A DNA stretch of 64,000 nt from Baia soyae. Lineage in GTDB: Bacteria > Bacillota > Bacilli > Thermoactinomycetales > Thermoactinomycetaceae. A program made the translations under genes and the position numbers. This document shows, in pieces, positions 8,445 through 16,882 of this stretch (positions are counted from its first letter, which is position 1; every line of letters starts with the position of its first letter). The stretch lies in NCBI RefSeq assembly GCF_004341445.1, contig NZ_SLXV01000002.1:62001-126000 (forward strand). Reading direction: 5' to 3'. The notes beneath the pieces were generated by a model. That model made no database searches. It was not told the origin of the DNA and was given only the letters and a program-made list of their open reading frames with translations.

Positions 8445-9176
8445 TTATTGGGATTCATGTATGGTGCCGGGTGTAAACCATACGCTCTCTAATAAATACA
8501 AAGCACCTGAAGGTTGATTGTGAAAGGAAGAATAAAGTTTCATCTTCTCAGGTAAATCTTCGATACGAACATAAATGTTATGTCCCATCTTACTGTGTAG
8601 AACCATTTGATCCGGATACCCTTCTACTGGGTAAATATACGTTATCTCTTTAAAATCCGAAAAGGAACAACGTGAGAACATCTCCACTGCCTGGCGAAAC
8701 ACCTCACTATTTAGATCCCATTTTTCAAATATAGGGGCTTGTTGTAACATGGAAACCGTATTCCTTTGAGTCATGATCTTTCCATTTTCCAAAAGAGGAA
8801 GAACTGCCCCATCCTCTGTTCTTACAAATGCGACCATTCGTTGCTCTTGTAATGTAACGGTAATTTTGCTTGGAAATGACCTATGTACTTCTACCCGTTT
8901 TATTTCTGGGATGTTCGCAATTGCTTTTTGAGCATCTTGCGGGCGAAACGCAAAATAGGAGCCACCTACTTTAGTTCCTAACTTGCTGGAAATCTCCTTT
9001 TGTGGAACTAGTTGATTTCCTTCGATTACGATTTGTTCGATTTTTCCGAGCGGAGAACGTAAGAGAAGAACAAACATAAAACCCATAAAAAACAAAAAGA
9101 TCAGAAGCAGAGCCCAGATCGAGGAAGCCTTTTGACGAACAGCCTTCACTCGTAATGGGGGAACTCGATCATTCAA
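8445..9176 (-). CDS. divIB: Cell division protein DivIB/FtsQ
   Basis: A 243-residue bitopic membrane protein of the divisome (FtsL-DivIC-DivIB subcomplex). A short basic cytoplasmic tail (to about residue 18) is followed by one transmembrane helix (IWALLLIFLFFMGFMFVLLL). A POTRA domain begins at IEQIVIEGNQLVPQKEISSKLG, then the FtsQ beta domain. The start is TTG (9174-9176), eight bases after GAGAGGA. The 177 bases upstream hold the murB terminator and presumably a separate promoter. No ylxW, ylxX or sbp equivalents lie between this gene and ftsA, unlike B. subtilis. Confidence 0.92.
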   Translation of the reverse strand: MNDRVPPLRVKAVRQKASSIWALLLIFLFFMGFMFVLLLRSPLGKIEQIVIEGNQLVPQKEISSKLGTKVGGSYFAFRPQDAQKAIANIPEIKRVEVHRSFPSKITVTLQEQRMVAFVRTEDGAVLPLLENGKIMTQRNTVSMLQQAPIFEKWDLNSEVFRQAVEMFSRCSFSDFKEITYIYPVEGYPDQMVLHSKMGHNIYVRIEDLPEKMKLYSSFHNQPSGALYLLESVWFTPGTIHESQ

Positions 9177-9303
9177 TCCAATCGTCCTCTCCTCATATCT
9201 GCCTGTCGAATCTATGGAGTACCCTCACAATAATCTTCCATATATATTACCACAAATAGTGAGAGGGGAAAGATAATAATAATCCTTTTTGATAATATGG
9301 ACA

Positions 9304-9340
9304 AAAATTAAAAACAGCCAACTTACTCAAAGTCAGCTGT
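9304..9340 (-). terminator. Terminator after murB
   Basis: Stem 9314-9322 with 9332-9340 (nine pairs including two G-U), followed on the minus strand by TTTTTAATTTTT. Confidence 0.75.
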
Positions 9341-9353
9341 TCCTTTACTCCAT

Positions 9354-10265
9354 TTAGGCTTCTCCGATCACCTGTACTTCAGGCTCTAGTTCAACATGGT
9401 ACTTTTCGCGAATCGTCTTTTGAACATGTGCAATTAAATTGAGGACATCTTGTGCTGTCGCCTGATCTATATTGACAATGAAGTTACAGTGCATAGTGGA
9501 AACTTCTGCACCACCGATTCGGTATCCCCTGAGCCCAGCTTCCTCGATTAAGCGCCCCGAGAAATCGCCAGCCGGATTACGGAATACACTTCCCGCACAA
9601 GGGAGCTGCAGGGGCTGTGTCTGACGACGACGATCCTTGAACCTGGTTAATGCGTCTGTAATCGCTACAGCATCCCCTTCCGTAAGCTGAAACGTCGCTT
9701 CTGTTACAATCCCACGCAAGTCTTTCTGTAGAACCGATGTGCGGTAGGAAAACGCAAGCTGTTCATTAGACAATGTCACCCACTCACCCGATTCTAACAA
9801 CACTTCTGCTGAAACGAGGACCTCTGAAACATCTGAACCATGAGCGCCACCGTTCATATAAACAGCCCCACCGATGTTACCCGGTATCCCTCCAGCAAAT
9901 TCGAAGCCCGTAAGCCCTTGGCGTGCTGTCTTCGTAGCAAGCATAACAGTGGAAGTTCCACCCCCTGCGATTACCTTCGTTCCTTGAAATTCGAAGTATT
10001 CAAATCCTTTATCTAACTTAATGACAACTCCACGAATCCCTCCATCTCGGACCAAAAGGTTAGAACCCCGACCGATAACTCTCCATGGAAGCTTGTGTTT
10101 GTTGATTACTTTCATCACATTCTCTAGCTCATCTTTTGTCTTTACATTAATCAAAAAGTCTGCTGGTCCGCCCACTTTCCACGTGGTGTGACGGGACAAT
10201 GGTTCGTTCTCTTTTATGTCTTGAACTCCTACACGATTCAAGTCTTCTACAAATGGTTTTCTCAT
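9354..10265 (-). CDS. murB: UDP-N-acetylenolpyruvoylglucosamine reductase MurB
   Basis: A 303-residue cytosolic flavoprotein that reduces UDP-GlcNAc-enolpyruvate to UDP-MurNAc with NADPH. FAD-binding motifs include TTWKVGGPADFL and GRGSNLLVRDGG. The FAD domain continues with GFEFAGGIPGNIGGAVYMNGGAHG. The catalytic serine sits in CAGSVFRNP, and the C-terminal domain contains EEAGLRGYRIGGAEVSTMHCNFIVN, ending in a conserved glutamate segment (LEPEVQVIGE). It is a type II MurB by length. ATG follows GGAGGGG. It is the last gene of its transcript, given the terminator at 9304. Confidence 0.97.
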   Translation of the reverse strand: MRKPFVEDLNRVGVQDIKENEPLSRHTTWKVGGPADFLINVKTKDELENVMKVINKHKLPWRVIGRGSNLLVRDGGIRGVVIKLDKGFEYFEFQGTKVIAGGGTSTVMLATKTARQGLTGFEFAGGIPGNIGGAVYMNGGAHGSDVSEVLVSAEVLLESGEWVTLSNEQLAFSYRTSVLQKDLRGIVTEATFQLTEGDAVAITDALTRFKDRRRQTQPLQLPCAGSVFRNPAGDFSGRLIEEAGLRGYRIGGAEVSTMHCNFIVNIDQATAQDVLNLIAHVQKTIREKYHVELEPEVQVIGEA

Positions 10266-10340
10266 TTTGTCCCCTCCTACTAGATGCTAGACCATGTGAG
10301 TGGGTCCTGAGATTCGTTCACATCTATGTTTATGCGTACC

Positions 10341-11453
10341 TTATCTATTCGTATTGCGCGATAAATTTAAGAGAATTCCTACTGCTACCAGTGTTAAAGT
10401 AAGAGATGATCCACCATAGCTGAGAAAAGGCAAGGTGATCCCCGTAACAGGAAATGTTCCTGAAACCACTCCTATATTGATAACAACTTGGATCATGAGC
10501 ATAGAGGTGATCCCTGTTGCGACCAAACAACTAAACAAATCTTGCGCGCGAATCGCAGTACGATAGCCTCTCCAGATTAACACTCCAAATAACGTTATTA
10601 CAATGGTAATTCCCAGAAACCCTAGCTCTTCTGACAAGATCGAAAAAATAAAATCAGTATGCGGCTCTGGTAAGTATAAATGTTTTTGTCTACTCATGCC
10701 AAATCCCAAACCAAGGAGCCGACCGGGACCAATCGCATAGAGAGACTGGATCAGTTGATATCCCGTTCCCTGCGGATCGGACCATGGATCAAAAAAAGAG
10801 GTGATGCGCTTAATCCGATACGTCGCTTCTAACACTAGGCCCGTAAAGCCGGCAACACCTAATAAAGCAAACCCTCCTAGATGCTTCATCTTGGCACCCG
10901 CTACAAAGATTAATAAAATCCCTGTCCCAACTAACACCGTACCCGTTCCCAAATCAGGCTGGCACATAATGAGCCCAAATGCTCCGCCCAAGATACCCAT
11001 AGCAGGTAAGAACCCTTTTCGAAATCGCCCGATTTGAAAAGTGGGTTGGGAAAATAACTTCGCTAAGAAAAAGATCATCGCCAGTTTCGTAAATTCAGAT
11101 GGTTGAATACTAAAGGCTCCAATCCCAAGCCAACTACGAGCACCGTTGCGCCAGATCCCTACACCCGGTATTAAAACAATCACTAATAAGATAAAGCATA
11201 TGATCACGGCAGGTTTTGCCATATCATATAACTTCTTCCGATCTACATTGGTTACAAGAAACATAAAAAACACGCCCAATGCCGCAAACAAGAGCTGACG
11301 CTTTGCGAAATAAAAGCTATCACCATATTTGTGAAACGCCATCGAAGCACTAGCGCTATACACCATCATTACTCCAATGGTAAGTAATAATAGAATAGCG
11401 ACTACGATCACAAAATCAGGACTCTTTTTCGTTTTTTGCATAGACGTGCTCAC
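10341..11453 (-). CDS. spoVE: SEDS-family lipid II polymerase (SpoVE/FtsW)
   Basis: A 370-residue polytopic protein with about ten membrane segments. It belongs to the SEDS glycosyltransferases, which polymerise lipid II together with a class B PBP. Signature stretches are MVYSASASMAFHKYGDSFYFAKRQ near the N-terminus, WLGIGAFSIQPSEFTKLAMI in the middle, and LPEPHTDFIFSILSEELGFLG and TGITLPFLSYGGSSL toward the C-terminus. Position after murD equals spoVE in B. subtilis; a divisional FtsW role is equally possible because sequence alone does not separate them. In B. subtilis murG follows; here murB follows directly. Confidence 0.92.
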   Translation of the reverse strand: MSTSMQKTKKSPDFVIVVAILLLLTIGVMMVYSASASMAFHKYGDSFYFAKRQLLFAALGVFFMFLVTNVDRKKLYDMAKPAVIICFILLVIVLIPGVGIWRNGARSWLGIGAFSIQPSEFTKLAMIFFLAKLFSQPTFQIGRFRKGFLPAMGILGGAFGLIMCQPDLGTGTVLVGTGILLIFVAGAKMKHLGGFALLGVAGFTGLVLEATYRIKRITSFFDPWSDPQGTGYQLIQSLYAIGPGRLLGLGFGMSRQKHLYLPEPHTDFIFSILSEELGFLGITIVITLFGVLIWRGYRTAIRAQDLFSCLVATGITSMLMIQVVINIGVVSGTFPVTGITLPFLSYGGSSLTLTLVAVGILLNLSRNTNR

Positions 11454-11480
11454 CTCATTTAAGCTTCCGAAGCATTCTCT

Positions 11481-12851
11481 TTATACAAGCCTATGCACAG
11501 CTTGTTTAAAAATGCTTCCTCTTTGCTCAAATGAGGTATATAAGTCCCAACTTGCACATGCTGGAGAGAGAACGACTACATCTCCCGAACGAGAAATCTC
11601 GTGAGCGGAATAGACGGCTTCTTCGATATCCTCTACTTGGATAATCGATTCTATACCCGCCTCTCTCGCTCGCAATGCTAAAATCGGAGACGACTCTCCA
11701 TAAGCAATCACGGCTTGTACATGCTCAGACAAAACCGGAATCAGCTCTTGAAAGTCTACTCCTCGATCCAGTCCACCTGCAATCCAAACGATAGGCTCTT
11801 CAAAAGAAGTAAGCGCCGTTAAAGTAGCCTGCGCATTAGTCGCTTTCGAATCGTTATAATAACGAACTCCTTCGATCGTCTCTACATACTCCAATCGATG
11901 TTCCACACCACCGAACATTCGAATCGTCTCTGCAATTCTCTCTATATGAGCTCCAGCGACGATTGAGATAGCAGTCGCAGCTAGTACATTCTCTAGATTA
12001 AATGGTCCAGGTAGAGCAACCTCTTCCACAGGGAGAATCGCTGTTTCTTTCCCATCTAGATTCGAGATAATCCAACCATCTTTTATAAATACACCTTGAC
12101 CGGCCACTTCGTCTTTTGAAAACCAGATTATACGACTATTTAGATTCCCATCTTCTACTAGCTCTCTACAGATAGCCGAATCAGCATTTAGAATGGCCAC
12201 ATCATCTGGAGTTTGATTTTGAAATAGGTTCCATTTTGATGTGACATAGTCCTCCATCGTCTGATGGTAATCCATGTGCGCAGGAGTCACATTTAATAAT
12301 GCAGCGATTTTAGGTTGAAATGTTACGGTTCCTTTTAGCTGGAAGCTACTTAATTCTGCTACGAGCCAGTCGCTTTCCGAAAGCCCGGGCGTTACTTCAG
12401 ATAATGCTTGGCCAATATTGCCCGCTACCGTTACTGAAACCTCGCTATTTTGTAGCATCTTGCCTACTAACGTGGTGGTAGTAGTTTTGCCATTGGAACC
12501 TGTAATCCCAATGATCGGGGCTTTACTAAATTGGCTTGCAATCTCTACTTCTGTTACCACCGGAATTCCTAGCTTAAGTGCCTGCTCAATCGGTTTAATG
12601 TGATACGGAATTCCAGGATTTTTTACGACTAGGTCAACCTGCCGACAGATTAGATCGTCAGGGTGTCCGCCACAAATCACAGAGATACCCATTTGCTCTA
12701 ACGGATCTGCTTCATTTGCACACTCGATCCGTTCTCTAGCATCATTCACGATCACCTTCGCACCTTGCTCTACAAGCAACTTTGCTACAGCAAAACCGCT
12801 TCTCGCTAATCCGAGAACGACTACCTGCTTATCTTGAAACAAACCAGTCAT
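11481..12851 (-). CDS. murD: UDP-N-acetylmuramoylalanine--D-glutamate ligase MurD
   Basis: About 456 residues. It adds D-Glu to UDP-MurNAc-L-Ala with ATP. It begins MTGLFQDKQVVVLGLARSGFAVAKLL (Rossmann-like UDP-binding domain). The central ATPase domain has GITGSNGKTTTTTLVG, followed by LNVTPAHMDYH, and the C-terminal domain has YYNDSKATNAQAT and WIAGGLDRG. I choose the ATG at 12849-12851, next to a GGAGGAGG ribosome site, over an in-frame start 60 bases upstream inside mraY. This leaves one base between the mraY stop and this start, so the two are translationally close. Confidence 0.97.
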   Translation of the reverse strand: MTGLFQDKQVVVLGLARSGFAVAKLLVEQGAKVIVNDARERIECANEADPLEQMGISVICGGHPDDLICRQVDLVVKNPGIPYHIKPIEQALKLGIPVVTEVEIASQFSKAPIIGITGSNGKTTTTTLVGKMLQNSEVSVTVAGNIGQALSEVTPGLSESDWLVAELSSFQLKGTVTFQPKIAALLNVTPAHMDYHQTMEDYVTSKWNLFQNQTPDDVAILNADSAICRELVEDGNLNSRIIWFSKDEVAGQGVFIKDGWIISNLDGKETAILPVEEVALPGPFNLENVLAATAISIVAGAHIERIAETIRMFGGVEHRLEYVETIEGVRYYNDSKATNAQATLTALTSFEEPIVWIAGGLDRGVDFQELIPVLSEHVQAVIAYGESSPILALRAREAGIESIIQVEDIEEAVYSAHEISRSGDVVVLSPACASWDLYTSFEQRGSIFKQAVHRLV

Positions 12852-12852
12852 C

Positions 12853-13914
12853 TTATTTGCCTCCTCCTGGATGGAGTAAGGCCATTTCGAAGAACACTCC
12901 AAGAGCTCCACAAACCAAGCCTACCAAACTAAATACCGCTACGATCTTCCATTCAGACCAGCCAATCAATTCAAAGTGATGATGCAGGGGACTCATCTTG
13001 AAGATCCGCTTTTTACGGAACTTAAACGAGAGAACCTGAAGAATAACCGACAAAGTCTCGACTACAAATACAATTCCAATCAGCGGCAATAAAAACTCTG
13101 TCTTCGTAATAATGGCGAGTGCAGCCAGCCCGCCACCGAGCGCCAGTGAGCCCGTATCCCCCATAAACACTTTAGCTGGATGGGCATTAAAAACAAGGAA
13201 TCCAAGCAAAGCGCCAATTACGGAAAAAGCAAAGATATAGACAGTTTGATTCCCTTGCCAAATTCCGATTACAGCGTAAGCACCATATGCCATCACAGCA
13301 GTACTTGATAAAAGACCATCTAAACCATCTGTTAAGTTTAACGCGTTTGAAAAGCCTACTAAAAGTAAAACCAAGAAAGGCAGGTAGAGCCAGTTAATAA
13401 AATAAGTTCCAATTCCAGGAACGTGAACACTAAAAATCGCCTTTGAGGCCCCTGCTAAATCTTGGGTATTTAGATACCGAACATTTAACAGGACAGCAAA
13501 TACAATCACTGCAATAAATAGTTGACCCAGCAACTTTTGACTTGCGGTCAAGCCTAAGCTTCGTTTCATAACCACTTTAATATAATCATCCAAAAATCCA
13601 ATAATACCGTATCCGGCTGTAGCAAATAAAAGGAGGAACAAGTCTGCGTTGACAATCTGTCCTGAATCACTATCTCGATACAAGAAGTAACTGCTAAAAG
13701 GAAGTGCTGTCAACACAAGAGCGATTAAGATAATCACCCCACCCATCGTAGGCGTTCCTGCCTTTTTCAAATGGGCTTGCGGTCCCTCTTCGCGGATACT
13801 TTGTCCAAATTTAAGACGTCGTAACGTCGGGATCACCATGGGGCCTAATATGACAGCCAGGCCAAATGCAACCATGATCGGGATTAGATACTCTCGAATA
13901 TCTATGTTTGTCAT
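12853..13914 (-). CDS. mraY: Phospho-N-acetylmuramoyl-pentapeptide transferase MraY
   Basis: A 353-residue integral membrane enzyme with about ten helices that makes lipid I from UDP-MurNAc-pentapeptide and undecaprenyl phosphate. Conserved parts are KKAGTPTMGG near residue 50, the aspartate pair in GFLDDYIKV, the NALNLTDGLDGLLSS loop, FMGDTGSLALGG, and the histidine-rich FKMSPLHHHFELIGWSE near the C-terminus. All catalytic aspartates are present. It lies between murF and murD, with 10 bases and 1 base of spacing. Confidence 0.98.
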   Translation of the reverse strand: MTNIDIREYLIPIMVAFGLAVILGPMVIPTLRRLKFGQSIREEGPQAHLKKAGTPTMGGVIILIALVLTALPFSSYFLYRDSDSGQIVNADLFLLLFATAGYGIIGFLDDYIKVVMKRSLGLTASQKLLGQLFIAVIVFAVLLNVRYLNTQDLAGASKAIFSVHVPGIGTYFINWLYLPFLVLLLVGFSNALNLTDGLDGLLSSTAVMAYGAYAVIGIWQGNQTVYIFAFSVIGALLGFLVFNAHPAKVFMGDTGSLALGGGLAALAIITKTEFLLPLIGIVFVVETLSVILQVLSFKFRKKRIFKMSPLHHHFELIGWSEWKIVAVFSLVGLVCGALGVFFEMALLHPGGGK

Positions 13915-13924
13915 TATAGCTTCA

Positions 13925-15313
13925 TTACGCTCCTTCTACTAAAGATCGAATGGCTTGATCTAGTTTCATCGCTCGAGAAGCCTTCACTAAAATCAATGCT
14001 TGTGGATGACCGATCTTATCGATGTGTTTACTTGCTTCCTCTACACTAGAGAAATGAATTATTTCGCAAGACAGATCATGCCTTACTTCCTTTGCTCCTT
14101 CAGCAATCCATTTCCCACGATCGCCTACTGTAAAGAGTTTGTGAATTCCTTTTTCGATCACATATGCACCGAGCTCCCGATGATAGGACTCTTCCCATTC
14201 TTCGCCTAGCTCACGGATATCACCAAGTAGGGCCCATTTCTCTTTCGTAGGCTCGATTTCTTGTAATAAGCGAATCGCCGCTTTCATAGAAGTAGGACTT
14301 GCATTATAGCAATCATTTATGATGGGCATTCCATTTTTAGCAGTAAGCATCTCCAAACGCATGCCTGTTAGACCAACATGCAAGAAGCCCTGTGCGATCT
14401 GTGCCTCGCTCATTTGAAAAAAGCGCCCTACAGCAATCGCATAACATGCATTCACCATATTATGACGACCCAATAACGGTAGGCGATAGCGATGATGAGT
14501 TTGTCTCGACTGGAATGTAAAGCCTTCTGTACCTAACACTTCTACATCCATCGGCATCTCATCATTCATCTCTCCCCAGCCAATCCGAATCTGTGTCTGC
14601 GGAATCTGCCTTACTTTTTCAGCGAGAAGCGGCTCATCTCCATCATAGATAAGAGTTCCGTTTGGTGATAAGCCTTCTACAATCTCCAATTTTGCATCAG
14701 CAATTCCTTCTCTACTTCCAAAGTGAGCAATATGAGACTCACCTATATTGGTCACAATCGCCACTTGTGGAGTTGCAAGCTGGGATAAAAGGGAGATCTC
14801 CCCTGTGTGATTCATCCCCATCTCCACAATCGCAATCTCTGTTTCTTCTGGGATACTAAGTAGTGTAAGAGGGACTCCAATATGATTATTTAAATTTCCT
14901 ACCGTTTTATGAACCCGAAAAGCTTGACCTAACACAGCCGCCACAAGGTCCTTCGTGGTCGTCTTTCCGTTTGAGCCTGTGATCCCAACAATCGGAATCG
15001 CTAGTTCTTCGCGATATTTTTTAGCCATCTGTTGCAGAGCTGTCAATGTATCTGGTACCACAATCAAAGGAATCGAACATCCTTCCGGAATGGGTTCCAA
15101 CTCACTCCACAGCGCAACAACTGCACCTGCTTCCATCGCCTGGGATAAAAACTGATGACCATTAAAACGATCTCCTACAAGCGGCACATATAACGCCCCT
15201 TGCTGGAGACTGCGAGTATCCGTGCTGACAGAGGAAATCAGCTTATCTTTATCTTCCACAAAGACCGTCTGTCCACCTGTCGTTTCGTCAATCCAACTTA
15301 TACTCCGTTTCAT
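13925..15313 (-). CDS. murF: UDP-N-acetylmuramoyl-tripeptide--D-alanyl-D-alanine ligase MurF
   Basis: A 462-residue Mur ligase that adds D-Ala-D-Ala, completing the cytoplasmic pentapeptide. Visible signatures are VSTDTRSLQQGALYVPLVGDRFNGH (N-terminal domain), GITGSNGKTTTKDLVAAVL (ATP loop), EMGMNHTGEI, and NDCYNASPTSMKAA in the C-terminal part. Its start overlaps the end of murE by four bases (ATGA), indicating translational coupling. In B. subtilis murF is not in the dcw cluster but beside ddl, so its presence here is a genuine difference in layout. Confidence 0.96.
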   Translation of the reverse strand: MKRSISWIDETTGGQTVFVEDKDKLISSVSTDTRSLQQGALYVPLVGDRFNGHQFLSQAMEAGAVVALWSELEPIPEGCSIPLIVVPDTLTALQQMAKKYREELAIPIVGITGSNGKTTTKDLVAAVLGQAFRVHKTVGNLNNHIGVPLTLLSIPEETEIAIVEMGMNHTGEISLLSQLATPQVAIVTNIGESHIAHFGSREGIADAKLEIVEGLSPNGTLIYDGDEPLLAEKVRQIPQTQIRIGWGEMNDEMPMDVEVLGTEGFTFQSRQTHHRYRLPLLGRHNMVNACYAIAVGRFFQMSEAQIAQGFLHVGLTGMRLEMLTAKNGMPIINDCYNASPTSMKAAIRLLQEIEPTKEKWALLGDIRELGEEWEESYHRELGAYVIEKGIHKLFTVGDRGKWIAEGAKEVRHDLSCEIIHFSSVEEASKHIDKIGHPQALILVKASRAMKLDQAIRSLVEGA

Positions 15314-16797
15314 TTCAAATCCTCCAACATGAACTGCCTTGCGATCACTCGATCGTCAAAATCATTTTTTACACCGTTGATCTCTTGATAGGTCTCATGA
15401 CCTTTTCCTGCAATCAGGATTACATCTCCTGATTGAACATGCTGAATCGCATATCGAATCGCTTCCGCTCGATCTACGATGGTATGTATTTTTTCTGTGG
15501 GGACACTCTGTACACCCGATAACATATCTTCTAGGATCGCCTCTGGCTGTTCCGTTCTCGGATTATCTGATGTATAGATAGCGAGGTCACTATAATCTGC
15601 TGCTATCTTCGCCATCAAAGGACGCTTGGTGCGATCGCGGTCGCCTCCACATCCTACCAGTGTAATCACTCGTTTCTGAGCAAATTCCTTTACGGTTTTT
15701 AACGCATTTTCCAAGCTATCTGGGGTGTGCGCATAATCAACCACAACAGTAAAATCTTGACCTGCATGAACAGGCTCAAAACGTCCGTCTACACCTGGAA
15801 TTTGTTCAAGCGAGCTTATGATTTGCTCTAAAGGCAACGCTTCAATGAGGCCAACACTAATGGCAGCAAGCATATTTAAGACATTAAATTTCCCCATAAG
15901 CTTTATATTCACAGAACCATTCCCACGGAATGTGTGCAAATCAAAGCTTGTTCCTTGCGGGGTAATCCGAATGTTGCTTGCTTTTACATCCGCTGGGTGG
16001 TCAATTCCATATGTAACAACTTGAGCTGGTGTGATTCTAGCATAATATGAAGAAGCGGGATCATCCGCATTTAACACTGCGTAACACTGCTCATCCGCAG
16101 AAGCAAGATACTGGTTCCCCAGCTGGTTAAATAGCAAGCCTTTTGCTTCACGGTACTGTTCCATCGTCTCATGATAATCCAAATGATCTTGTGTTAGATT
16201 GGTAAATACTCCGATATGAAACTTACAACCTCGAGTTCTTCCCTGATCAAGCGCATGTGAGGATACTTCAATAAAGGAATACTCACAACCCTCATCACGC
16301 ATCATGCGAAAACTCTTTTGTAACTCAAGGATTTCAGGCGTTGTATTGGAAGTAGGAAGTTCCCGATCTCCAATTTTCATGCCAATCGTGCCAATGATTC
16401 CTGATTTTTTTTCATGATCAAGGAAAAGATGCTGAAGTAGGGTAGAGGTGGTTGTCTTCCCATTCGTTCCTGTAATCCCAATTAATTTCAGCTCATGTGT
16501 AGGGTGTCCGTAGAAAATATCTGCCACAATAGCCATGGCTCGGCGAGTATCGGGTACTTGTACCACTGTGACGTGAGATGGAACCTCCACCATCTCTTCT
16601 ACGAGTACAGCGGCAGCACCTCTTTGTACCGCTTGTGAAATATAGCGATGGCCATCAACCGTAAAACCACGAATCGCGATAAAGAGACTACCTGGTTTTA
16701 CTTGACGTGAATCCATCTCTACTCCACTAATTTCTACTGCCAGATCACCAAACACCTGCTTTAGTAAAAGCGACTGGGTCACATTTTGAAGAATCAT
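15310..16797 (-). CDS. murE: UDP-MurNAc-tripeptide synthetase MurE
   Basis: About 495 residues. It adds the third amino acid to UDP-MurNAc-dipeptide. It has VEMDSRQVKPGSLFIAIRG, GITGTNGKTTTSTLLQHL, DFTVVVDYAHTPDSLENAL and the substrate motif TSDNPRTEQPEAI. The D-N-P-R sequence is the signature of meso-diaminopimelate-specific MurE, so the peptidoglycan probably contains mDAP. I prefer the ATG at 16795-16797, six bases after GTGAGGAG, over an in-frame start nine codons upstream. A hairpin lies between it and the upstream PBP gene. Confidence 0.96.
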   Translation of the reverse strand: MILQNVTQSLLLKQVFGDLAVEISGVEMDSRQVKPGSLFIAIRGFTVDGHRYISQAVQRGAAAVLVEEMVEVPSHVTVVQVPDTRRAMAIVADIFYGHPTHELKLIGITGTNGKTTTSTLLQHLFLDHEKKSGIIGTIGMKIGDRELPTSNTTPEILELQKSFRMMRDEGCEYSFIEVSSHALDQGRTRGCKFHIGVFTNLTQDHLDYHETMEQYREAKGLLFNQLGNQYLASADEQCYAVLNADDPASSYYARITPAQVVTYGIDHPADVKASNIRITPQGTSFDLHTFRGNGSVNIKLMGKFNVLNMLAAISVGLIEALPLEQIISSLEQIPGVDGRFEPVHAGQDFTVVVDYAHTPDSLENALKTVKEFAQKRVITLVGCGGDRDRTKRPLMAKIAADYSDLAIYTSDNPRTEQPEAILEDMLSGVQSVPTEKIHTIVDRAEAIRYAIQHVQSGDVILIAGKGHETYQEINGVKNDFDDRVIARQFMLEDLK

Positions 16798-16835
16798 ATC
16801 TTTTCTCCTCACTTCAAAAACCAAGCTATGTACGA

Positions 16836-16866
16836 AATAAATAAATGCCAGGTTTTAGTCCTGGCG
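16836..16866 (-). terminator. Hairpin/attenuator between spoVD and murE
   Basis: GCCAGG (16847-16852) pairs with CCTGGC (16860-16865), followed on the minus strand by ATTTATTTATTT. The U-tract is interrupted, so this may attenuate rather than fully terminate transcription into murE. Confidence 0.5.
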
Positions 16867-16882
16867 TTTATTATACCTTATT

